Shown here piece by piece: positions 1-38,100 of a stretch of 64,000 nucleotides of DNA. The notes below the pieces were generated by a model. The model was not told where the DNA came from. It made no database searches and saw only the letters and a program-made list of their open reading frames with translations. This DNA comes from Microcebus murinus. Lineage: Eukaryota > Chordata > Mammalia > Primates > Cheirogaleidae. The stretch is taken from the NCBI RefSeq assembly GCF_040939455.1, contig NC_134119.1, positions 13,628,501 to 13,692,500 on the forward strand, in the 5' to 3' direction. How positions within the stretch are numbered: position 1 is the stretch's first letter; each line of letters starts with the position of its first letter. Both the position numbers and the translations under genes were made by a program.

Positions 1-66
<66 letters not shown>

Positions 67-109
67 TTCTCTCTTTCTCTCTTTCTCTCTTTCTTTCTTT
101 CTTTCTTTC
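1..109. repeat. (CT)n then (TTTC)n simple repeat
   Basis: Pure CT dinucleotides to about 57, then TTTCTC and TTTC units. They run directly into the poly-T end of the following minus-strand Alu, so the tract probably grew from the Alu tail. Confidence 0.95.
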
Positions 110-424
<315 letters not shown>

Positions 425-3400
425 AGTCGCTGTGTTTCTGGATGACTATATAAAGGCTCAGACAAGGGAAACAACTCTCCCAAATCACACAGCAGAGCCA
501 GAGAAAGGCAGTTCCAGGGTCAGTTCAGAAGCACAGTGACGTCAGGACTTTCGTTGGCAACTCCTTATTCCCTTGGTCTTTCTCTCATAGTTGCAAATTG
601 GCTGCCACATCCACTTTTAAACGCCTTATTTTTTATTTACATAAATATATTTTAAAAGGAAGCTTTAAGTTGATACATACGTGGGCAGAAGTTGCTAGGT
701 TAACACCAGCACCCAGTCTTCCTTTGTTCTTTTAGTAACAGAACCACACGCAGGCACATGGCTATGCAGAGGAAAGGCTGAATTTCCCAGCTTCCCTTGC
801 GATCAGATGTGGTCAGGTGACTAGGTCTGGCCAATGGGATACAAGTGGGAATGATACGTGCCATTTCTGGCTTCTGCCCTCCCTGCTTTCCACTTCCTGC
901 TGGGTGGAATGTGAATATGATGGTGGCAGCAAGAGGTGTCACCTGAGACTCAAAGACAGAAGCCACATCTTGAGAGATAGGTGGCAGTAGCTTTGCCACC
1001 TAGTATCTTTCCCAGTAGCTTTGGATCATTTACCCCAACTACCACAACAAGCATTATCCATGGGACCATGAGTTTGTATGATAGTTACATTTTTCAATTA
1101 TGCAATTGAAAGAAATATGTATCTGTTAAATGTGAAGGTTGATCCCTGTACCATCTAAGTTAGTCTCACTTACCGACACTGGTATGAGTATTTGCCCATC
1201 ATGCACTATGGAGTCCTGCTTATTTTATTTCCATGACAGCCTGGAAGCTGGAAATGATTATAAGTATATACAGATGGGGTTCAGAGAGGTGGGGCGATGT
1301 GAATCGCACTGTTGGTAGTATGGCACAGCCCGGTCTGTGCGAGGGCAAATGCTTCCACACGGAAGGGAAGAGAGGCTGTAAGTGAGACCCACTTTCAGGG
1401 CAGTGTCTCTGGTATTTTGAATCCAGGCTGGCTGACTTCAGAGCCTGTACTCTTTCTCCCACGTGAGATTTTTTTTCAAAGTGGCCAAACAAATGTTTGA
1501 AAGCTAAGTCCCTCCTTATAAGGATAAAAACCCTGAGACCCAGTAAGGGGAAGGGACTTGCCCAGGGTCACATTCAGTGAAATAGAGAATCTTTCCCCCT
1601 GTGCTGTGGGACGTCAGGAGGCAGGGGCCCTGGGGGCTGGGCAGACACCTACTTTGGCAGGCCATGGGATCAGAGAGCAGGAAGCAGTTAATGATTAGCC
1701 TCTAAGAGCTAAAACAAGGCTAATTCCAGTGCAACGAGAAATATTCCCTTTTATCCAGCTTCTGTGTTTTGACCAGGAGTTAGGAGGTGAGGACAGGGGT
1801 AGAAGGAGTGGAAATTCTGTTAGTGGCCAGGAGAGGGACAAGGAGGCTCCTAGGAGCCTTGTGTTCAAAGGGGACATCTAAGCAGCAACAACGATGGCCA
1901 TGCAAGCTCTAATTTTCTGAAGAACCACCCTACGTCAGACACTGTGTTAAATTTTTCATGCCCATTAGCTCATTTAATCTTCACTACTGCACTAGGAAGT
2001 AGTGGCCCCCATTTTACAGATGAGGAGACTGAGGCTCAGGGAGGCAAAACGATTTGCACAAAATAACATGATGAGTTAGTTGCTGAGCTCTGTTTGAATC
2101 CAGAACCTGTGCCTATGAGCACTGTGCCGTGGGGCCTGGTACAGAGGGGCCAGGATCTCGGGCAGGGTGGGGCTCACAGGACAAGACCCCAGGGATTCTC
2201 ACTGCCCAGTTCCTTTACCCAGTTCTGTGCCCTCCACTGCCTGGGGGACCTTGGGGCCATGTGAGTGGTGGCTTCCCCAGCGTCCTACTGCATGCACGCT
2301 CTCAGCCCAGCAGGGGACGCTCTGTTAGCATCCCCATTTTACAGAGGGGAAAACTGATGCTCAAAGTGGTGATTTGCCCAATGTCCCTCTGCCAGTAAAG
2401 GGATCCACCTGGCTTTTGAATCTAAACTCTTTCCCTTTCTTTTCTCTGCCCGGAGGAGACTAGCTGGCCACTCATGACCTTCCTTGGGAGTGCCCAAGAC
2501 AGCACCCTTCACAAAGCATGGCTTTCAGGTCGGGTGGAGCATGGCACCCTGCAGTCTTCATTCACTAATACTGCCCCACCTCCTGAGACCTTTCCCATCT
2601 ATAAAATAAGGACAAAGCTCCCATTTTGGGTATGCTGTTGTGACATGTTAGGAACGACAGCCAGGTCCCTAGGAAGTGGCTCACATGTGGCCGTTGTATG
2701 CAGACCGCTGTAAGATCTCCAGGGATGGGAGGAGCGGGCGGGAAGGCCCTCCGATCTGATGCCCACCGACGTTCCCTGCTCCTACCCGAGAGGGACGTCA
2801 CTGTCTGCTTACGGTCTGTCTCCTCCCCAGACTGTGAGCTTTGCGAGGGAGTGTCAGTCTTTCTCCCCGCTGTGAACAATTGTTACTGGTGCAGTCTGGT
2901 CACCTAGGACACCACTGAGCACATAGTAGGTGATCAATACATGTGTGGAACTAATGAATAAATGAATGGATGGACCATCTGATGAACTGTTCTGAGCCTC
3001 AGTTTCCTTATACCTAAAATGGGGACAAGAATCCTTACTGCCTGGGCTGTCGGGAGTGCTAAATGCATTAGGGGACGTAAACCTGCCTCGCTTTTGACCT
3101 TCCCTGGGATGCTCCTCATCTAATCTGACATAAGAGCTCCTCCTTGGCCTTCTGCACATTGAACTTTAGGAACATTTCAGTCATGCTAGGGAGGCTCGAT
3201 CGGAGCGATCAGCTCCACGTCAGGCCCACTAAGTTCTCGGGGTGTGCGTGGGAGACAGAGTGCGATGCAAGGGGTGGGGTTCACCGGTCCCAGGTACACG
3301 CCTGACTCTGCCACTGACCCACTGGGTCTCCTGGCTCCCAACCTTAACCAGCCTCTGCAGGCCTCAGTTTCCCCAGGTATAAGGAAGAAGGTAATAAACC

Positions 3401-4067
3401 TTGCCTAGCTTTCCAAGGCTGCTCCAAGGCTGCCATAAGATTTCAAATGTGAAAGTTCTCTGTCCTCAGTCCCGACACAAATGCAAGACAAGCATTATTT
3501 GAATGAGACCTTACCTAAGCACCAGGCTCCTCAGTGACCAGCGATTTCTGGACCCAGAGAAGTCTCTTGCAAGACTTTGCTCCAGTGGCCTTCTCCACGT
3601 GGTTTTTTGGGCTACTGTGGTCACAAGAAGCTGTGGTCACAGGTTGGATCCCGGGTAAATGGTTAAGAGTGCTCAGCACCTTGGCTTTCCTATTTTTTAA
3701 AATCTCGTCTTCATTGACTTAATCACAATCATTATCGTTATTAGAAAAATAATGCCCAGTGTAAAATGTTTTGACATTACTCATCTGCATAAGGAAAAAG
3801 TGAAGCTCCCTCCCCCCTCCCTAATTAGCTCAAGCTAATTACTGTTTGCAGCTCTGTGTAGACGCCCTCCTCTGTGTATTAATAGCACGCATGGCCTTCC
3901 ATCGGGGCTGTCCAGCTCAGATGCTGGCAGCGAGTGTCTGGGCTCCACGAATGAGTGACAGGGTCCTGTGGGGACCGTGGCACACTGGCGAGCACATGCC
4001 CTCGCCTCCAAGCACACAGGCAGCCACCGGAGCCTTCGTTTCCCTATCTGTCGCTTCAGGCGAATTG

Positions 4068-4192
4068 CCCTCAACCCTGGCTGCATAAAGGAATCACCTG
4101 CATGACTTTTTTAAAAATACTGAGACCCCAGCCCCACTCCAGAACCCTTAAACCAGATCCTCTGGGGTGGGACCCTCGGGGAGTTCTAGCGT
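4068..4192 (+). mobile_element. MER5-type hAT MITE
   Basis: CTCAACCCTGGCTGCATAAA then GAATCACCTGCATGACTTT and a run of GACCCCAGCCCCACTCC, the usual MER5 order. Confidence 0.6.
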
Positions 4193-5291
4193 CCAGCCGG
4201 GCTGGGGAGGACGGCGGTGGAGCACGCCTGAGGCGCTGGCGAGCTCTGCGGACATGTGGTGCTGCAGGATGACTAAGGTCCCGGCCCAGGTGAGAAGAGC
4301 ACAGATTGAGCTAGATGGCGGGGTTGGGTGTCACCGGATCAGAGTTCTTTCTGCCTGGCCATGCCCTGCAGAGTAACTTTCCCCCCACCCTAGTGTGCTA
4401 TTAACAGCCCTTCAATCCCTGCTTCAGCGCCCTGGGCCCTAGCCTCGTGCATGGCTTGTGGACGTGTGTTCCCGCACGCAAGCCCCAAGACCCTTGTCCT
4501 CACGGCCCAAGGTGAGCTGACCTGACTTTCAGCCTTGGGTCCCTGCTGGTGGTCAGCAGGGCCAGCCTTGGGCACAGTGAAGACGACACAATTAGCCACC
4601 CTGGAATCCTGCTCCCCGATGGTACCAACAGGGAGGGAGCTGCCGGGGTGGGGAAGGGACACCCCAAGTCACCGGGCCACACAAGGAGAGAGCCAAGGCA
4701 GGACTCCCATCCTCAGCTCCCGGTCCACAGGGCTGATCTGTGGCCTGCTGTTCATGTAAAGGAAAAGCCCACGTAAAAAGAAAAAAATCAAGGTATTTTT
4801 TTCTTGCTGGAGTTCCTTTAGGCGCCAGTGGCCGTCAACCCACACACCTGTAGTCAAACAAGCTGATCTGCTGTTCCTCGCAGCAGTGAGGGGCGCATGC
4901 GCCATGCGCTACCCTGCGCACCTCAGCAGGAGGGCGCGGAAAAGAACCCGTGAGAGGACTGGGCTTGAGGCTGGGCACTGTCAGAAGCCAGAAGGCGATT
5001 CTACGCCTGGGTAAAGGAGCAGTCACTCATTTAGCAAGTTTGTGGACAGCACAGTGACCGCCCCGAGACAAGATTATGAAATGGACGGGCTTTGTCTCAT
5101 TTTGTCATAGTCTCAGAGCGACTTTGTCTGGGGTCAGCGTTCTGTTAGATTGTTGACATCCAGCGGGAAAACAACATGGCCTAGTTCTGGAGGTCAGGCC
5201 AGTTCCTGATGTCAGGGGCTGCTGTTTTATTGTTTCTCAAGAGTAACCTGCATTTATTGAATCCTTGCTCCTACTTAGCTTTCTGTTAAAT

Positions 5292-5863
5292 TCTTCACAT
5301 GCTTTGGCAAACCATGGCCTACCAAATACTGCCTGCTGCCTTTTTTTTTTTCTTTCTTTCTACTTTATTTTTGTAGCAGGGGGTGTGGTGGCAGTCAGGG
5401 TCTTGCTCTGTTGCCCAGGCTAGAGAGCAGTGGTGTCATTGTAGCTCACTGCAACCTCAAACTCCTGGACTCCAGTGATCCTCCTACCTCAGCCTCCCGA
5501 GTAGCTGGGACTACAGGTGTGCACCACTATGTCCAGCTAACTTTCCTATTTTTTGTAGAGATGGGGTCTTTCTGCGTTGTTCAGGCTGGTCTCAAACTCC
5601 TGAGCTCCAGTGATCCTCCCGCCTCAGTCCCCCAAAGTGTTAGGATTACAGGTGTGAGCCATTGCACCTGCTTTTTGTGCAGCCTGTGAGCTAAGAATAG
5701 TTGTTCTGTATTTTGGAATGGTTGAAATAAACCAAAAGAAGAACAATATGTTGTGATGTGAAAATTGTACAGGTGTGGCAGAGGAGAGTTGTTACAATGG
5801 GGATGGAATGGTCCCCAAAGCCTGAAATATTTACTCTCTGGCTTTTTACAGACGTTTGCTGGT
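5292..5863. mobile_element. hAT-like interspersed repeat, split by an Alu
   Basis: Left part GGCAAACCATGGCCTACC and right part CCTGAAATATTTACTCTCTG then CTTTTTACAGACGTTTGCTG are the two ends of a common mammalian repeat that also occurs at 20748-21066, 24055-24238, 45735-45868 and 51103-51331. Family name not assigned. Confidence 0.55.
5341..5671 (-). mobile_element. Alu SINE, old (AluJ-like)
   Basis: Poly-T start, Alu body with standard (not lemur) linker (CTATTTTTTGTAGAGATGGG), and the end GTGTGAGCCATTGCACC. It is more diverged than the other Alus and lies inside an older DNA-transposon-like repeat (5292-5863). Confidence 0.88.
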
Positions 5864-5974
5864 CCCTGCTTTAAATGGGTCAACTTCCTAATCCTTTTGA
5901 CAATCCTAGGAGAATTGTTACTTCCATTTTGTAATTTAAAGACCCGAGGTACAGGGATATTATGGGGTATCTGT

Positions 5975-6202
5975 GAGCCAGGGCTCCTCAACTTCCGCAT
6001 TGCTGCCGTTCGGGTGTGACAGTTGTTGGTCGGAGTGCGCTGGCCTGTGTACTGGGGCATGTTTAGCAGCATTTCTGGCCTGTAACCAATAGATACCAGG
6101 AGCAGCACCACCCCCAGCCCCAGTTGTGACAACCAAAATTGCCTCCAGACGTTGCCCAACATCCCTTGGAAGAAGAATTGGCCCCAGTTGGCAACCACTG
6201 AC
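5975..6202 (-). mobile_element. MER20 DNA transposon
   Basis: Contains GGGGCATGTTTAGCAGCATT, TTGTGACAACCAAAATTGCC and GGCAACCACTG, the reverse complement of the MER20 consensus. Confidence 0.75.
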
Positions 6203-6439
6203 CTAAGGTCACATAGCAAGTGATGGAGCAGGAACCGAACCCGGGACTCACTTGATTAGCCACCAGCCACAGACCCAACTCCCAGGGCGGGGTTGTTTTG
6301 CCACTGATGGTGGCACCGGCTGCAGGGACTTTTCATTCATTCTTTTATGTATTTATTCTTGGTTTCCAAAACACTGTCAAGGGCTCCTGGGGAGTCTGGT
6401 CTATCAAGCAAAAGATACTCTAAAAATGAAGTCAGATCC

Positions 6440-6990
6440 TTTCCTGACCCACTCTTCTGCTCAAATGCTACCCTGGCTCCTGTCTGACTCAGAGGAGAAG
6501 CCAAAGTCCTTGCTGTGAGCTCGGGGACCCCTGCAGAGCCAGCCCCCTTCTTGCCACCCCCACCCCCTGCACTCCTCTCACCTCACTTCCTCTCTCTCCC
6601 CTCCTCCCTCAGACCCCGCCAGCCCCTGGTCTCCCCTCTGCTCCCCAGCACACTCCCCAGCATTGCCACCCCAGGGCCTTTGCCCGTGCTCTTCCTTGCT
6701 CCAGATATTTGCGTGGCTCACCGCTCACCTTCTTCAAGTCTCTGTTCGATGTCAGACTGCCCTTGAGCCTTGCAAAAGGTGTCTCACCCCCAAACACCTG
6801 TTTTTCTTTTTCTCCATGACACCCGCTTTCATCCGACACACTGTGTATCATGCTTAGCCATCTGCGCTGTGTCTCCCCACCACAAGATCAGCTCCGTGAG
6901 GACATGGACTTTCAACCTTTGTCACTCAGCGCCCGGCACATAAGAGGTGCTCCACAGGAGTTTACTGGTGGATTGATTGGTTCAGGGTTC
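6440..6990 (-). repeat. L2 LINE fragment
   Basis: Typical L2 3' phrases: TCAAATGCTACCCTGGCTCC, CAGGGCCTTTGCCCGTGCTC, and the ending GCACATAAGAGGTGCTCCAC. Confidence 0.65.
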
Positions 6991-7199
6991 ACGTGCCTGA
7001 GTTCTGGCCCTGGGTTCCAAGTTGCACTGAGCTCTTATCTCAAAACAAGAACGGCAACACTTCTACAACTTACTGTCATCTGTGGTCACCAGCCTGGTCC
7101 AGCCACCATCATCTGACCTGGAAAGTGCAATAGATACCGAGTGGGGCTCCTGGTTTCCATTTCTGCCATCTCAGCCTCTGGGGCCCATTCTCTCCAACC

Positions 7200-7790
7200 A
7201 AGCCCGGGGATGTTTGAAAAATGTTAATCACATCACCCCTCTTTGGCTAGATCCTGCAGTGGATCCCCATCCCTGACATGGCTCCTGTTAACCTTTGCCC
7301 ACCCTGTCCCCAACCCCCATCTCCCCTTGGCCTTTCCTACTCACTACTTTCCCAGCACACTGGACTTCCTTGGTTCCTCAACTCTGCCAAGCTTCTCCCT
7401 ACCACAGGGCCTTTGCACTTGCTGTTCCTGTTTCCTAGAACCCTCTTCCCATGGCTCTTCATATGACTGGCTCCTTCTCATCCTTGAGATGTCCAATCAA
7501 ATGCCATGGCATGCAGTGTCTTCTCTGTTGACCTGACCACAGTGGTCCACCTGTTCCCCTCCCCATTTTCCAGTCACTTTCCATCACATTGCCCAATTTT
7601 ATTTCCTCCATACATTCATCACTACCTGAAATTGTCTTTATTCATTTATTGTCTGTCTGTCTTTCTAGAATATATGATCTCCATGGGAGCCAGGGACCTT
7701 GTTCTATATTGTTCACTGAGTATGCTGAGCTCATAGTCAACAGCATATAGTAGGTGCTCAATAAACACTTTTTGGATGAATGAAAGAATG
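7200..7790 (-). repeat. L2 LINE fragment
   Basis: CAGGGCCTTTGCACTTGCTG and the 3' end TAGTAGGTGCTCAATAAACA then GAATGAAAGAATGAATG. Confidence 0.7.
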
Positions 7791-8163
7791 AATGGACTAT
7801 GGAGCCACCTGAGCCACTGCTGACCCATTACCACTGATAGCTGTTCTTTCCCAATATCCCCATGGCAGTGGCTACTCAGGCAAGCCTGGGCCTGAGTTAT
7901 GGGTTGTCAAACAGCCTTGAAGCTAATTCCCTGCCCACAGGCCTGGGCCATCTCCAAATATGGGTGGTGGGACAGGAGGATGGAATGTTGAGTGCCCTCT
8001 TTCTCTCTCTCTCTCTCCTTCTCTCTCTCTTTTTCTTTTGATTCATTGAATAGTATAGGGTCCTTGGCAATGAAGAAGCAGTGGTGACTGACTACACAGG
8101 AATTGGGACACTCCTGCCCCATTCGCTACGTTTCACTAAAGACATCCTGCTCTTTCCTCCTAG

Positions 8164-33527
<25,364 letters not shown>

Positions 33528-35145
33528 ATTCCCCTGGGGACTCCCTTTAGGCTGGGCCCTTCCAGAGGGCTTTCGCCACCACCTGCTGCTAGGACCCTAC
33601 AGGACAAACAATTCTTTTCTGTAATCCAATATGCAGCAAGCAAGGAGGGTAACCTCCCGTGGTCCACTCAGGCCCACAGGCTCATTGTCTAGGGCACTTT
33701 CTCTTCCTCATGCACTGCAATGCCCAGCCGTCTCCCAGATCTGCCGCCTGAGAAGCAAGCTCCTTCATCTCTGCGCTGTCATATGCTTAGGATGCAAGAG
33801 AGCCCAGTTTCAGCAACAGTCCGCAAATCTGGAATGGCGTTTGTCTTACACAGTTGGGACAGGAGGCCATCTGTCCCCATGGGCACAGCTTATATTATCT
33901 CCCACTGACTACTTTAGGTTGCGCTCTAGAAAGACCTTTTTGTCTTAAGGATCACTTTCCTGGGAGAGGCTTTTGGGGCTGCGATGTTTCGGTCCAGCTG
34001 TTCCAGCTGTTCACAACCAGTGTGTGTTCTGCTTGGCTGGTTTCCATCCTGCAGCAGTTGTTTGAATACTATAATCCTTCTGCTAATACACAGCAGCCAG
34101 ACACTTTTTTTCCCAATCCCTGGAGACAGAGGGAGGGACAGGTGATGGGAATTTCCAAGGACATGGCGACTGTGAAAAGCCTTCTTGCTGTTTCTCTGGG
34201 CGCCCAAGCGCCCCAGGGGAGTTCTAGAAACCACAGCTGACATCTCTACCCAAGAGGTTTAGGATTCTCCTGTTTAATCGGATTCAGTTCAGCCATAATT
34301 CTGGGGTCAGGCCAGGCCTGGGGGCTCTACCTTCTCATAGGTGACCCATGGCCTCTCCAGCCAGGACCCTCAGGGACCTCTCTCCGGCTGCAGGGTAGCA
34401 GCTGCTTCTTGTCCCGGCAGCTGGTCTTTATCTTCCTACCCCCACTCCAAGCGGTAGGCATGTTTAATTAGCAAAGGCCACATTTTTCAGGGGTGAGAGA
34501 AAAGTCAAAAGATAAATTGGGGCCTTGTAAAAAGGCCAGGGTAAAATGTCTCAGGCAGGCAAAATATTGTCCCCTTGTACAGATGGGGAAAACTGAGGTA
34601 TTCCCATGAGCCTGGGGCCGGAGAGAGACATCCTAGAGGATTTCCTCCCTCTTTGTTTCAAGCAGAACCACCTTGGCCTCCCCAGTGAATAGCACATCAC
34701 TCGGCAGGGCAGGCACTCAGAAGTGTCTGCTGCCCGGAAGGGCGCAGTATCAGCCCAGCATCCAAGAAGGCACCGGCCGAGGGACCCTGAACCTCAAACT
34801 CCCCCTTCCTGTGCCTTGGAGGGCTGAGATTCCCCCAGGAGCAGCGTGGCTGCAGCCAGGAAGGCAGCACCGGGGACTGAACTCGCCCTTGACACGGCAC
34901 AAGTGAGTCACAGGTGCTTCCCAGAGAGCAGGGGGAGCCCCCGTTGGAGGCTGAGCTCCGCCTCCTTCCGAGTGGGCGCGCCAGTATTCAGCCAGTTACA
35001 GCCACTGGGCTTGGTGAGTGGGGCCCCTGTGTGGGACAGGAAGGTTCATCCATAGAGAAAACCACGGGATTTGTAACCAGATGAAACATGATTCCAAATA
35101 CTTCTGATCAAAAGTGCTGTAAAATAAAGAATGTTAATCAACATT
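33528..35145 (+). other. SLC13A3: SLC13A3 3' untranslated region
   Basis: About 1.6 kb without an open frame that matches anything, running from the stop to the AATAAA at 35123. I saw no Alu or LTR inside it, unlike the flanking sequence, which fits a retained transcribed UTR. The exact cleavage site is inferred. Confidence 0.6.
35123..35128 (+). terminator. SLC13A3: Poly(A) signal of SLC13A3
   Basis: AATAAA about 1.6 kb after the stop, the first good canonical hexamer in a suitable position. A 25-bp sequence starting 3 bp after it recurs perfectly 629 bp downstream (see findings). Confidence 0.55.
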
Positions 35146-38100
35146 AGACCCAGAGATTATTTGCCTTTCTGAACATAACAGAGCTTCAGAGCCTCACATT
35201 CCTGGCCTGGAGTTTCACAGCGTTGCCCTCTCTGACTTCCCTTCTGACCGCTCTCCCCTCTCCTCACTCCAGCCACACATGCAACCCTCCTGCCCCAGGG
35301 CCTTTGCACGTGCGGTCCCCTCTGCTACTCCACTGTGCTCCCAAACATGAGCCTGGCCCCCTCCCTCACTCTACACAAGTCCCTGCTCAGACGTCACCTC
35401 CTAGAGAGGCTTCCCTATCCATCCTGTCTAGGATACCACTGTCGTGACTCCCACCCCTGTACTCTGCCATATTTTTCTTCTTAGTACTTAGGACACTGTA
35501 TTATTTATTTTTTGTTTATTATCTTTCTCTTCCTCTAGAATATGAATTTATGAAAATGTAAATGTTATTTTGCTTACTGCTACAACTCTGGCACTAGAAC
35601 AGTTTCTGGCATGTTGCAAGTGTCCAGTAAACAACACGAATCTACACCAGAATTTATGACAAAGCCACCTGCCCTTTGATCTGGGGTCTCTTTGGTTCAT
35701 TTCTTTATTCACTCGTTCTTCCATTTATTCATTCAACAAACATCTATTTAGAACCTGTGATGTTAATCAACATTAGACCCAGAGTGTTGATTAACCTGTG
35801 CCTGCGTGGACTTACATCCTGGCAGAGGAGACAGGCAGCAGGAAATAAATGACGCTGGGTCGTGATGGAGATTATGAAGAAAATGAAACTGACCAGTGCG
35901 ATAAACTGACTCGGAGGCTACTTCAGCCAGGGTGGTCAGGGAGGGCTTCTCTGAGGAGGTGGCATTGGACTAAGACCTGAAGAAGTCAGTCGGACGCTCA
36001 TGGCAACACAGGAGGAAGAGAGACACTGGGGGGTTGTGGGGAGAACATTCTAGGGAGGGGGCTGCAGGTGCAGAGGTTGGAGGCGCAGAGGAGCAAAGGT
36101 GGCCTCATTTGGCTGGACGCTCAGAACCAGAACTTTGCTGGGTTTTGGAAGTCTGCTTCTGCCGCCTCTGGCTGGTCACAAGCTCGGTCTCTCTGCAACT
36201 CTCCTGAGAAAGTGTCACACTCCTGCCCGCACTCCCCAGGACTGCCCCGGCTGGATGTTACTCAGTCCTCGACGCCTGGAGGGCTTTGCCATGCTCAGGA
36301 AGAGAATATCTGGGGGCAGAAGGCCGGGTGCCGTGACCGGTGCACCCACGGGAGCGAGGGGGATGCCACGGGCGAGTGCAGAGTCATTGGATACATACAA
36401 GGGCTCACGGCCAGGAGGCAAAAGGAGCACGCGCAAGGCAGAAAGGACAAACACAAGCAGAGCAGAACCCTGTTTTCTTACCTGTGGCTGCATAGCACAA
36501 CTTAGAGCCTTGAAACTCAGGGATTCCTTGGCTCACGTTTCTGCCTCTGGACAGAGCTCTACAGGGACGGTGTTGGCTCCGCCCCGTGCAGTGTGGCCGG
36601 CGCCACTAAGCTGGCGGTTCGCCTGGGGCTGGGATGTCCACAATGGCCACTGACCCTCCAGATCCCTCTTCAGGTGGCTTCTCGAAGAGTAGCCTGGACC
36701 TCTTCATGAGACAGTGGCCTTCAAGGACGACAAAAGCTAAAGCGATAAGGCCTCCTAAGGCCCAGACGTGGACGTCTAAGACGCAAATTCTGCCTCATTC
36801 TAGTGGTCAAAGCAGGCCACAGGACTGGCCTGGCTCTGGGGGAGGGAAACAGACTCCACCCCTTGATGGGGGGCAGCATCCAACAGGGAGGGAGGAATGG
36901 TGGCCTCCCGTTTTAGAAGCACCTACCATAGCCCAAAAAGAAAAACTGAGCGAAAGGTACAAAATGCCGTCCTGAAAAGGGATCTCTAAATGGCTCGCAC
37001 GGTTATGAAGAGATGCCCGGACCCACTTGTTCATAATCAGGGAAATAAAAATTATAATAAGATTTTTTTGCCAATCAGATCAGCAAACACCAGAAACGTG
37101 GACACCAAGTGATGGTGGGTGCCAGGAAACAGACACCCTCAAGTTCCACTGGTGACACTGGACTGTCACGGTCAGCACGGCCGCAGCTTGGGGAATTCCT
37201 ACGGCCCAGCCGTCCTGCTCCCGGGCCAACGGACCACCCAACGGGTCCTGAAGGAGACAGAGCAGGAGGATAATCGTGCCACTGTTGTTTGAGGCCCCTT
37301 GGTGGCCATCACTGGGGGAGTATTTAAATAAAATATGGGGGAAGCGCACTAAGGACAACACGGTGACACAGACATGATGACCCACAGGTGCACAGCATGA
37401 CGGGCTCCAGGCGTGGGAACCTGCGGCCTGGGGCCACAGGTGGCCTTCAGGACCCTTGAGTGCAGCCTTTTAATAAAGGGATTTGTTGTGCTGTGAAGTT
37501 TGGATGTGGCCAAGGGGCCACACTCAGGGATCTGGGGGCCACATGTGGCCTTGGGGCCACAGGTTCCGGCAGACACGTTCTAGCTGGCGTGTCAAACTGA
37601 CAGACACAGCCCAGTGGGCGGAGGAATGGAAGCGGTGATGGTAGGTGAAAAAAAAGAGAGGAAATAAAAGTCATTAAATGACTTGCCACGGAGGCTTGGT
37701 GAGTCCAGGATCCGGGAGGGAGGGCGGCAGGCTGGAGAAAGAGCCGCAGCTGGGATCTGCAGGCCAGTGCTGCAAGACCCCCCTTGCCCAGGGAAGGTCA
37801 GTCTCCTGTTCTCTCTGTCCTTCCATGGTGGATGGGCCCCGCCCACACACTGCGGGGCGCTCCGCTCTACTCCCTGTCCACCGATGGAAATGCTCATCTC
37901 ACCCCAAAACACCTTCCCAGAAACATCCAGAATAATGTTCGACTAAGTATCTGGGCACTATGGCCCGGCCAAGTTGACACGTAAAATGTCACGTTTTGCA
38001 CCAACGGGAGCCAGAGCACAAGGGAGTCTTTGACGCAGCCCATGCGGGGGCGTGGGCCCTGCCCGGTGCAGGAGAGCGGGGAGGGGTCTGGAGAAGTGAA

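Noticed and set aside
5581..6219. 212-codon minus-strand open frame
   Set aside because: Composed of Alu, a hAT-like repeat and MER20 sequence.
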